The notes beneath the pieces are model-generated. The model saw only the letters and a list, made by a program, of their open reading frames with translations. It was not told where the DNA came from and did no database searches. Positions 10,770 through 19,798 of a stretch of 64,000 bases of DNA are shown here, piece after piece. Location: NCBI RefSeq assembly GCF_963855985.1, contig NW_026973570.1, positions 124,001 to 188,000 of the forward strand. Reading direction: 5' to 3'. How positions within the stretch are numbered: position 1 is the first letter of the stretch; each line of letters opens with the position of its first letter. The position numbers were made by a program, and so were the translations under genes. The DNA comes from Ostrinia nubilalis. Taxonomy: Eukaryota > Arthropoda > Insecta > Lepidoptera > Crambidae.

Positions 10770-11847
10770 AGCTAGAACACAATTTTTTCCAACTGATTAT
10801 CTTTTGTTCTTTAATAATCAATCTTTTAGATGCTTCAAGTTTTTTATAAATAATGTAATTTTCTATTGTTGGATGACGTCTATACATATGAAGAGCTAAT
10901 TTAGTTTCCTTAACTGCGTTGGAACAAGTTTCATTCCACCATGGCATAGGCTTATAAACTTTGCGTCTATTATTACTATCATAAGTGTGTACCGGTATAA
11001 AATCTTTTCTCAAAGCATTTAATAAGTCACAAAATTCTGCATAAGCAAAGAGCGGGTCTGGATAATCAAGAAGATGATTAAAAATCGTTCTAGACTTGAT
11101 CGTATAGCCTAACCAGTCAGCTTTTTTGTAAATAAACTTTTCAAAACTACAGGAATTTTGGTATATTTCACAATCATAATTTAAGTTAACTAAAGTAGGA
11201 AAATGATAGCTACCTAAGGTATCCTCTGTATAAACTGACCACTCTGCTGAAGCTGCTAATGAAGGAGATACGAATGCAATGTCGATTGCTGATGCCGAAT
11301 GATTGGGACGGCATAGTGTGGTAGGCTGACCATCGTTTAATATATACAAATTAATTTCATCAAGCATATCATAAATCTGAATACCTCTTGGCTTGTTTGT
11401 AGAAGACCCAAATGCTGTATGATGGGCATTGAAGTCGCCCATTACTAGAACTGGAGAAGGTAAAGAACTAATAATATTTTTTAAATTATTTACTGGAAAA
11501 CGACCAGGACGTGGAGGACAATACGCACCCAAAACTGTTATTGAACTATTACGATTTACTTTTACACTAATGGTTAATGTTTGGATTCTATCATTACTTG
11601 CTGTAACAATTTCTGATGTTAAAAGAGAGTTTTTACAAATAATGGCAACACCACCGTAACCAGTGTCACTGTCATTTCTAAATATTTTATAACCTCTTAA
11701 TTTTACTGAATCTGATGATTTTAACCAAGTTTCATTGAGAATTAAAATATCAATATTGAGTGTAATTAAAAGCTCACTTACGAAGGGAGTCTTAGGCTTA
11801 AGACTCTGAATATTGTGTTGAACAATAACTAAAGATTTACTATCCAT
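10660..11847 (-). pseudogene. I-like LINE ORF2, endonuclease part
   Basis: 395 codons from the ATG ending at 11847. EEP-type endonuclease: QHNIQS near residue 10, NETWL near 37, GYGG near 63, YCPPRPG near 109, GDFNAHH near 138 and a SYHF block near 221 where related proteins have SDH(F), so the conserved Asp is replaced by Tyr. It then enters the linker before RT and stops at a run of eight A (10662-10669; T8 on the coding strand), from which the RT frame starts one base displaced. This is one of two copies in the window of a break at the same T8-GA context; it may be a real mutation or a homopolymer artefact. Confidence 0.8.
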
Positions 11848-12928
11848 TTTGAGAAACTTTCTTTAAAAACATTTCTTTAATATTAGAGGAATTAATTGGC
11901 AAGCTGTTTTCTTTGTCACAAAAAGTTAATAAAGTATCAACAATAGCTTTAATAATTAGATCATTATTGATAACATCAGTCAACAAGTTTTTATTTTTAA
12001 TCTCTTTCGTGTCTTTAACATTTTGTTGTTGAGGTCGGGAACCTACTGCTTTGGCAAAAGATTTGTTTAAAGTTGGGAAGAAAGAACCCAAAGTAGTTTT
12101 GTTCATTATTTTATATTTGTTTTCTTCAATTTTCTGTTGTTTAACTGGACAAATCCTTGCCACAGCAATATGCTCGCCTTTACAATTGACACATAGAGGT
12201 TTGTTTGCGTTAGTACATTCTTTGTATGAGTGAGGTTGTGAACATATGGAGCATACGATGTTCCTTTTACAAAATTTAGTAGTATGACCAAATGCCATAC
12301 ATTTATAACACTGCATTACAGGCTTAATGTATTCAGTTACAGGTACAATGCTTAGACCATAGTTAACATGCTCGGGGAGTACATTACCTGCAAAGGTCAG
12401 AGATACAGTTTGCAATGGGATGATACCTTCAGGAGTGCGCTTCGTGAACCTTCTGACTGCCAGGATCTCCTGTGAACTGAGAAGTTTGTCAAATAGATGT
12501 TTGCAGCTAAGATCTGTGGGAATGTATCGTATAACTCCTATGCATTCTGATGTTGCCGCAGGGATGAAGGCTTTGATGTCATGAGAAGACAAGAATGTTG
12601 AGTTAAACAGTAACGCATTAGCATTCTTTGCATTATCAAAAATAACAGCATACCGCATTGCATTCACTCGTTTTATTTCTTTGACTCCCTTGTTGTACCG
12701 ACTAAAAATGCTATTTAGGTAGATAGGGTCCTTGTTTCCAAACTTTACAGTGTCATTTGTGCTTTGTATGTATACAGGAAATATACAACCTGGAGAATTA
12801 TCAGGATAACAACGTATATGGTTCTTCTTGTAGTATGGTGCATGTATAGACTCATCATCTTGTACTTCATCTACTTTTCTCTTCTTAGTATTATGCTTGG
12901 GGTTTTGACCCCCACTGTCAGAACTCAT
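11840..12928 (-). CDS. I-like LINE ORF1, zinc-knuckle nucleocapsid protein
   Basis: 362 codons from the ATG ending at 12928. An N-terminal lysine/serine-rich segment is followed by a central alpha/beta region of the kind found in Jockey/I ORF1 proteins. Three zinc knuckles in a row sit near residues 212-275 (CX2CX4HX4C, then CX2CX3HX4C, then a CX2CX4H-type one). Such proteins bind the element RNA and help form the ribonucleoprotein. The stop (11840-11842) overlaps the ORF2 ATG (11845-11847) by eight bases, an arrangement that suggests termination-reinitiation for ORF2. The frame is intact. Confidence 0.85.
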   Translation of the reverse strand: MSSDSGGQNPKHNTKKRKVDEVQDDESIHAPYYKKNHIRCYPDNSPGCIFPVYIQSTNDTVKFGNKDPIYLNSIFSRYNKGVKEIKRVNAMRYAVIFDNAKNANALLFNSTFLSSHDIKAFIPAATSECIGVIRYIPTDLSCKHLFDKLLSSQEILAVRRFTKRTPEGIIPLQTVSLTFAGNVLPEHVNYGLSIVPVTEYIKPVMQCYKCMAFGHTTKFCKRNIVCSICSQPHSYKECTNANKPLCVNCKGEHIAVARICPVKQQKIEENKYKIMNKTTLGSFFPTLNKSFAKAVGSRPQQQNVKDTKEIKNKNLLTDVINNDLIIKAIVDTLLTFCDKENSLPINSSNIKEMFLKKVSQNG

Positions 12929-13137
12929 CTCGTCACTACAGCCGCTAATTTACTGTTAGATTAACTATTTAATTAAATTTTATTAAACTCGCAAAGAAAA
13001 AGTTGAACCTCCCGCCTCGAGAGCTTCCCGCCAAAAAAAGAAAAAAACAAACCATCCTTTCTTTTGGGTATTTGTGACATGTATAATCTTCTTAAGAGCC
13101 ACATTCACAGATTATCAAAAAACAAGATGGCGGCTGA

Positions 13138-14621
13138 TATAATAAATAATAAATCATTCTTTATTCAAGTTACTAGGACTCAGTTTGTTAATAACAATTG
13201 CACTTAAAAACTATGTTAGTTGAGTTGAAACAGATGTAAAATTGAATTTAGATTTAGATTTAGAATTGAAATAAGTATTATAATAAATTATACTCATTTC
13301 AATTCCAAATCCACAAGTGTGAGGTTATGCATACATGAGTCATCCCCGCTTCACTCCATAGGCTGTGTCACAGCAATGCCTCACGTACACACAATCCAAC
13401 CTGCTCGCAATCATGGTCAGGATGCTGTTGCCACTACTCCGGACCCTGCGCACCAGGGATGCACATTTTTTGCGCATTGTGGTAAAAAAGCAGTTGACCC
13501 GTGCCTCTGCAAACATCCCTGACGCACTACAGAAGCGGGGCAGTCCCAACAGCACCCTGAATGCATTATTGTACTGCACCCTTAGGGCATTGAAGGTTTT
13601 TTGAGTGTATCTAACCCACAGGCTACACGTGTAGAAGGAGGTACAATATGCTCTAAAAAGAGCAATCTTGACATCCGCTGTACAGCGCGCAAACCTGCGA
13701 GCCAGCATGTTCGCTCTCACCGACAATGCCCGCCGTTCTCTTTCTATATCCTCATCATCCTTGAGGCCAGGGGTCAATACGTGACCAAGATATTTAAATT
13801 TATGCACTCTCTTCAGTTCAGAGTTATTAAGGAAGACCGGTGGTAATACATCATGACGTCTACCCCTGGCCTCAAAGACCATGAGTTGGCTCTTTAAAAC
13901 ATTATAAAGTAGACCATGGGTCCCCGCATACTCCTCACATTTGGCCACCAATTTTCTCAGACCACACACAGACGCGCTCAGCAGCACCATATCATCCGCG
14001 TAGCTTAAGTTATTGACGCAAACTCCATCTATATGACAGCCGATTCTGGTGCTGCTGAGCTCGCCTATGAGGTCATCAACGTACAAGTTGAAAAGCGTTG
14101 GCGAGCACAACCCCCCCTGCCTCACCCCGCACTCCAACCCATACGCATCCGACATGGTTCCCTCCCATTTAACATTGTTGACCTGGTCTTTATACCAATA
14201 TTTAAGGATATTTACGAGTTCAACCGGCAGGTGTGCTTTTTCAAGTTTTTTCCATAATTTGTCGTATGAGACCAGGTCAAATGCCTTAGAAAGATCTAAA
14301 AAGCATGCGTATACGGGAGTTTTGCGCTCCGTGTAGTATGTGACTGTATGCTTAAGACACAACACCGCGCTTTCCGTTGACAACCCTGGCCGAAATCCAA
14401 ACTGACTATCACGCGGTTCAAAGTGGCCATTTAGCCGTGTATTAAGCAAGCCGTCAAAGACCTTGGAGATAACAGTTGCTAGCGAGATAGGCCTATAGTT
14501 ATTTTTGTCCGCGAGATCGCCCGTCTTATTCTTCACTATGGGCACTACCACCGTTTTTGTCATGTCACTAGGGATGTAGCCATGTCCTATGCAAAAATTG
14601 TATAACATGTACAATAAGCTA
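13138..14621 (-). mobile_element. 5'-truncated LINE inserted in Helitron A
   Basis: A LINE fragment of about 1.5 kb, minus strand, with target-site duplication ggctga at 13132-13137 and 14622-14627. The undisturbed target is visible in Helitron B and C (ggcggctgagccg). The 3' end (plus 13138 onwards) is AT-rich with a TAATAAATAATAAA tail. Only RT and the C-terminal region remain, so reverse transcription stopped early. Confidence 0.85.
13340..14621 (-). pseudogene. LINE reverse transcriptase fragment
   Basis: An uninterrupted frame of RT and C-terminal sequence. NNYRPISL (about 14500), FGFRPGLSTE (about 14400), FLDLSKAFDL (about 14290), GVRQGGLCSP (about 14120), the catalytic YADD (about 14000) and a FKYLGH block (about 13790). 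The C-terminal region with FYTCSLW and SASGMFAEARV motifs resembles L2/CR1-group LINEs. There is no endonuclease. The open frame extends upstream to an ATG at 14651-14653, but its first ten codons are read from Helitron sequence (the reverse complement of 14622-14653), so that start is an accident of insertion and no working protein is expected. Confidence 0.8.
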
Positions 14622-14850
14622 GGCTGAGCCGTCGGCCATTTTGTTGCGATCATTAAATTCCTTAAAGTTTGACACCAATTTTCGAATAGATGGCGACACC
14701 GGAGTGGGGTACAATGTGCCGGGCGATTGTAGGTCTGTTATTTGAGTATTGCCATGAATCGGAAAAAACTACCATTTTGGTAGAAAATTTTCCACCACGG
14801 CCCCGGATAGTAGAAAATGGAAATTTCCAGAAATTCCATAAAGTTGGTAT

Positions 14851-16445
14851 TAGGGCATGCAATTCGGATATCCGGATATCCATATTATTCGGATATTCGC
14901 CACATTTATTATTCGAATAGCATCTGTATAATTATCCGGTTTTTTCGAACAATACGAATACGCCTTTCCTATTAAAACTTGTAAAAATATCTGACCGTAA
15001 ACTACTTAATAAAACTTAAAACTATTAAAACTGCAGGCAAGAAGTTAGCGGTAAGATTAGATGAATGGACAAGTGCGCGCAATCGTAGATATCCCTTCAA
15101 GTGCCAACCAATATTCGCGAAAAAGCTTAAAGTGCCAGGCATATGGTTTCCGATGGTGCTAGTGTTATCGTGTAGTTATCTCCTGTTGTATGAGATTTTT
15201 TGTTTGTAGTAAATCAGCAGGAGTCCAGTGACTCAGTTGCCCTCAGTGGTCATGGTTTCTCAACTATCCTGGAATCTACTAAGGAGACTCCTGACCTCTT
15301 TGCAGTCTGCTGAATAGGAAGCCTTCAATGGTCATGAGTTGTTGGACTGATGTGTTTGGATGATTTGAAAGTTTATCCTTGTAGCGGAGTGTGTGGCTCT
15401 TTATTTCCTCTCTGACTGTGGGCAATGGCAAGTCCTGATAGATGAGCCTGTTGCTGATATACCACGGGATTTGGTAAATCAAACGTGGCTTTTGTCTGGA
15501 AGTGCCCGATTATGTCGAGATTGGAGTTGGCAGCTGTTCCCCACAGCTGTATCCCGTAGGTCCAGATAGGTTTTAGGATAGTTTTGTAGACCATCATTTT
15601 GCTACTGGTGTTCAGCTGTGACTGGCCTCCAACAAGTCACATTATGTTTCTTAGTTTGGCATCTAGATGCTTCCTCTTTGTCCATATATGCTTTCTCCAA
15701 ATTAGCCTGCGGTCCAAGTGCAAGCCCAGATACCTAACGTCCTCAGCGGCTAAGCCTCAGGTATTTGGATACCATTAAGTTTAACCGGTGGACAGGAGTT
15801 TCTTCCGAGAGTGAAGGTTACATGAACATGCACAGATTTTTCTCCGTTCGCTTTATAATACGCCATGAATGGTACCATTTCTCCATTTCCGTCAGGCTTT
15901 CCTGGAGATAAAGTGAGGCCGTGACTGGATCGTCGTGTGTTGTTGTTACATTGTCGTCAGCAAAGGTCTATGAATGTATTTGCAGTTGTTGGCAGGTCTG
16001 CGGTGAACAATAGGTATAGCACGGGCCCCAAGACACTGCTCTGGGGGTATACCGGACGTTATGTTGCATAGGGCAGAACAAGAGTCTCCAGATGATGTGT
16101 ATGGTTCTGTGGACCTGTTCAGTTGTGGAGTGTCTTTCCCGGAAACCAAATTGGTGTTCAGGTATCAGATCACCGAAGTGGGGCTTCATTTGTTTGAACA
16201 GTATTTTTTCGAATACCTTCGATAGCAGCTTTTTTTTTTAAATAGTTATTGAAGTTAGATGATTGTATTAAGCAAATTAATCCTTATTAAAATGATTATA
16301 GACAAAAAAAGTGTTTCTTTTAATTTACATTATATTGAAAATAGCAGTATTCGAAAAAATCGTTTTATCCGAAGTATTCGAATACCATAAATTTTAGTAT
16401 TCGAAATATTCGAATACCAATATCGAACGAATAATGCATGCCCTA
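14851..16445. mobile_element. hAT transposon relic with 8-bp TSD
   Basis: Terminal inverted repeats TAGGGCATGCA (14851-14861 and complement at 16435-16445) are flanked by an exact 8-bp duplication, gttggtat (14843-14850 and 16446-16453). TIRs starting TAGGG and 8-bp duplications are hAT hallmarks. Helitron B and C carry the single copy of the target. Many ATTCGAATA/CGGATAT palindromic phrases lie near both ends. About 15050-15110 the plus strand reads RLDEWTS-RNRRY, a fragment of the conserved hAT transposase core. The middle is replaced by a Jockey-like LINE piece. Confidence 0.85.
15195..16215 (-). pseudogene. Jockey-like LINE RT fragment, decayed
   Basis: Reading the minus strand, scattered frames give HQFGFRERHSTTEQVH (about 16170-16110), and further on KTILKPIWTYGIQLWGTA (about 15590-15530) and YKDKLSNHPN (about 15390-15350), all typical of Jockey ORF2 between RT and C-terminus. 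Multiple frameshifts and stops separate them. It sits inside the hAT element and is therefore younger than it. Exact ends were not fixed. Confidence 0.75.
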
Positions 16446-17880
16446 GTTGGTATGCAGTTTGGTGACATTTGGGGACCCGAATGACATTTCACCATTTTTA
16501 TGAAAAAAGACTGGCAACACTGAAAGTTACGGGAAAAACAAATTTTCACGACATGTCTGGCTTTAAAGTTAGTGACGGACAGAAGGAGTCGTGGCAGAAA
16601 AAAAATAAAAATGACGTTTGGTTGGATATACGACCCAGATTATGGGAAAAATCCGAAATGTCAAAAAATCAAGATGGCGGCGGCGTGGGCGGCCATTTTG
16701 TAAAAAATGGAAAATTTCGAAATCCTGGAATTCATTTTTCGAGTACATGGCAACATTTTGGAAAGTCGAGTTGTATGAGGCGGTTGTGTGTCCTGTCAAG
16801 AGGTTTCGCTTGGGTGAAGAAATTTCTCCAGTGTTGCCATACCTTCGGAGATTTGGTCCAAAAATGTCGAAAGTAGAAATAACGACTTCCGGTCAAAAAT
16901 TTGGATGACGCCTCCTGCAAAAGGGTCGTGCAATTGACATTTGACTATTTTCATCTCGATCACCTGGCAACACTGGGAGCTATGGGGAAAAGTATTTTTT
17001 TCGACATGGGTGTCTTTAAAGTTAAGGACGTACAGAAGGAGATATGGCAGGGAAAATCTGAAAATGGGGTTTGGTTGGTTATACGACCCAGACTATGGGA
17101 AAAATCCGAAATGTCAGAAATTCAAGATGGTGGCTGAGCGGGCGGCCATTTTGTAAAAAGTTTCAGATTTCTGATTTTTCAAATGCATTTTTCAAGTAGT
17201 TGGCAACATTTGGGAAAGTCGAGTTGTATGGAGCGATTACGTAGTTTGTCAAGGAGTATCGTCTGGAAAAACAAAAATTTCCAGTGTTGCCATACTTTGA
17301 GAGATTTGGTCAAAAAATGTAAATAACGACTTTCGGTCAAAAATTTGGATGACGCCTCCTGCAAATAGGTCAAACTAATGACATTTGACTATTTTTAACT
17401 CGATGACCTGGCAACACTGAGAGTTACAGGAACTCAAAATTTCAGGACATGGGTGGTTTTAAGGAATTGTTTCACGGGATTGGGTTAAGTTAGAAAAAAA
17501 GTAAAAATGGGTTTCGGCGCCAAAAATGGCCCAGATTAAGGGAAAAATGTAAAATTTTGGAAATCCAAGATGGCCGCCAAGCAGTCACCCATTTTCATAG
17601 CGGAACTAAATTTTCCATACAAATTGTACGCCTCCTGCGTAGTTAACGTAAAAAAAGGCGAGGCCGAAGGCCGAGCGATGGTTTGTAGCCCGTGAGTCGC
17701 CATGGGTTTATTTTTAATGCGTCAAAAAGGACTAAAGTCCAGTGACAGGCAGAAAGGCGAGGCCGAAGGCCGAGCTCCGAATGCCAGGCCGCAGGCCGAG
17801 CGCCGCGTAGGGCGAAGCCCGAAGCGGCCAGCATCGCAGATCTAGCTTTTGTAGCCCGCGTAGCGGGCGACCAAAGCTAG

Positions 17881-18232
17881 TCTGTACTATATAAAGTTGC
17901 TTCGTGCCGAATTTCAAGATTCTGAGTTCACGGGAAGTACCTTGTAGGTTTTGATTCCCTAGCGTGTGACGGAAATTCGTCTAAGGTGTCGGTATAAACT
18001 GCTGTATCTTTTGATCGCGTTAACTTAGAAGTTTGATTTTTTCACTGCTTAAAGGGACAATAGACCTAGGTATTTGGTATAAATTTCAATTTCATACCTT
18101 TATTCGTTCGTGAGAAATAAGGTAGTAAGTTTCATTTTATTAAAATATTTTTTTTATATTATATAACTAAAAAAATGTGATTTTCGCAATTTTTCCTATA
18201 TTTGCATTATCTGACAATGCTTCATGCCAAAT
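17881..18232 (+). repeat. Lepidopteran dispersed repeat, left part
   Basis: Starts directly after Helitron A's CTAG with TCTGTACTATATAAAG, itself similar to a Helitron 5' terminus. Bases 17906-18125 (TTCAAGATTCTGAGTT...) recur as a diverged direct copy at 18764-18965. Non-coding. Confidence 0.65.
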
Positions 18233-18758
18233 GGCAATGCCAGATTTTGTATGGAAGGTGGCGTCTTTTTTTTTTCGCGCGGCCATCGACCAAACTCTGT
18301 TTTTTGATTACAAAATAGTGTAATAAACCAAACTTACTATGGCATGTATACTTCTAAACTCAGTCTGAACTGAGTTACGAGCATTAGAAGTTTGATGATT
18401 TACATACTAGATTTGCTTTTTGCGCGCAAGTTTTGTAAGAAATTGCAACAAAATATTGCGATATTTTCTTATTGCGCTGATTCTACTCCACACTGATGTC
18501 TGGAGCCTTTAATGGATGGTATTGTTTGTTTACACATACAATGTCACTATTTTGTTGCAATTTCTTACAAAACTTGCGCGCAAAAAGCAAATCTAGTATG
18601 TAAATCATCAAACTTCTAATGCTCGTAACTCAGTTCAGACTGAGTTTAGAGGTATACATGTCATAGTAAGTTTGGTTTATTAAACTATTTTGTATCCAAA
18701 AAACATGGTTTGGTCGGTGGCCGCGCGAAAAAAAAAAGACGCCAATTTCCGGCATTGT
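18233..18758. mobile_element. Foldback element, copy 1 (long inverted repeats)
   Basis: Two arms of about 210-225 bp (18233-18455 and 18548-18758) are near-complementary around a 90-bp loop. The ends read GGCAATGCC and GGCATTGTC. Inside each arm is a smaller palindrome, CTCAGTCTGAACTGAG. Nothing is coded. The first 416 bp are identical by eye to 35247-35662. Transcripts from either strand would form a long hairpin. Confidence 0.85.
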
Positions 18759-19135
18759 CTTTTCAAGATTCTGAGTTTACGGGAAGTATCCTGTAGGTTT
18801 TGATTCCTTTGCGAGTGTCGAAAATTTATTGAAAATATCGACATAATCGGCTGTATCTTTTGATTGGCTTGGCTTAGAAGTTTGATATTTTCACAGCTTA
18901 AAGGAACAATAGACCTGAGTATTTCATGTGATTTTCAGCTTGATACGTCCACGCGTTCTTGAGATAAAGGGTCTTGACAGACAGACAGACGGACAACAAA
19001 GTGATCCTATAAGGGTTCCGTTTTTTCCTTTTGAGGTACGGAACCCTAAAAAGAGGCTCTGCCGTATAATTCGGCGTTTTACCGAGGCCCACATCAATGG
19101 CTGTGCCATATAATTCGGCTTTTACCGAGGCCGCA
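18759..19135 (+). repeat. Dispersed repeat, right part with (GACA)n and hairpin end
   Basis: Contains the second copy of the 220-bp module, a short (GACA)n run near 18974-18990 and the inverted pair AGGGTTCCGT/ACGGAACCCT (about 19013-19047). This pattern is recurrent in lepidopteran genomes (MINE/LEP1-like Helitron-type repeats). A 48-bp unit duplicated in tandem follows (about 19055-19150, 'ataattcggc...ttaccgaggcc'). Confidence 0.65.
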
Positions 19136-19149
19136 CATTAATGGCTGTG

Positions 19150-19482
19150 CCAACGTGTAAATAATTAAAATAAACAATAAACAAAAGTGATTTTACATGA
19201 AAATCGAACAATAACAAATGATAAACAAGTGACAGTGTTATCTACGTGCGGAACAACGGATTATGCAGTGAAATTAACTATAAATAAAATTCATCTTGCA
19301 AATGTTTGTTTCGCATAAAACAAATACAAATGACAGATGTTTACAAACAGTGACTCAAAAACCAGTGAATTGACTTAAAGCAATACTAAATAACTTTACA
19401 AACAAATAAAAAGTGTACACAAATTGGATATCACAGTGAGGCAGTGAATTTTAAAAAGTGTGCACGGTAGATATGTTATAGT
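19150..19482. other. Unassigned AT-rich stretch before the BEL element
   Basis: No frame or known motif. The last bases (about 19470-19487) match the start of the inverted-repeat transposon arm that continues after the BEL element at 29202. Confidence 0.4.
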
Positions 19483-19487
19483 CAAAC

Positions 19488-19666
19488 TGGTAAAAATGTA
19501 ATAACGATATCTGGCAACCCAGAAGCGTTGTATGCTCTATGGCCCCTCTCTATGGCCTCTTTTTCCTACCATTCAAGTGTGTGCACATGGTTGTAAATTA
19601 TCTTCTCAATAAATAGAATATCACTGAAGTTAAGTGTCTTTTGTACCTGCCGCATCACTCTGTTCA
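19488..19666 (+). repeat. BEL/Pao 5' LTR
   Basis: 179 bp, contains AATAAATAGAATA as a likely poly(A) signal region. Identical by eye to the 3' LTR, implying a recent insertion. Confidence 0.93.
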
Positions 19667-19798
19667 TGGTCCTTCAGAGCTGGATGCAGGAGTCTGTACT
19701 GAGAATCTGTACTTAAAGCAGTTTTTTTTTTCGTGTTGTGTGCTGCCGGCCCGGGGTGACGTTAACGCATTGCATACCACATATTGCGTGCTTTCAAA

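Larger units (their letters stand above)
7996..13052 (-). mobile_element. I-like LINE with RNase H, near full length
   Basis: Minus-strand non-LTR retrotransposon of about 5.05 kb. It has ORF1 with zinc knuckles, ORF2 with EN, RT and RNase H, a 3' UTR and a poly(A) tail (T run on the plus strand, about 7992-8010). A 13-bp direct repeat, catcctttctttt, flanks it at 7983-7995 and 13053-13065, a good target-site duplication. On the coding strand the 5' end lies just upstream of ORF1 (about 13050). ORF2 carries one frameshift and one nonsense codon, so the copy is not autonomous now, although the retained full length suggests a fairly recent insertion. Confidence 0.85.
13066..17880 (+). mobile_element. 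Helitron copy A, 5'-truncated, with nested insertions
   Basis: Non-autonomous Helitron homologous to copies B (37971) and C (40294). The 3' terminus is diagnostic: a GCCCGC-GTA-GCGGGC hairpin at 17854-17868 followed closely by CTAG (17877-17880) and T. The 5' end is lost where the I-like LINE lies. Two insertions interrupt it: a truncated LINE (13138-14621) and a hAT element (14851-16445). Copies B and C show the uninterrupted sequence at both points. The body has about 450-bp repeated modules (starts 16481, 16938, 17380) and the GC-rich 'GAGGCCGAAGGCCGAG' block near the 3' end. It encodes no protein. Confidence 0.85.

Noticed and set aside
16469..17156. Frames of 70-135 codons in the Helitron modules
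   Set aside because: Similar frames recur in all Helitron copies in several frames and on both strands, with no protein motif. They reflect absence of stops in GC-rich modules.
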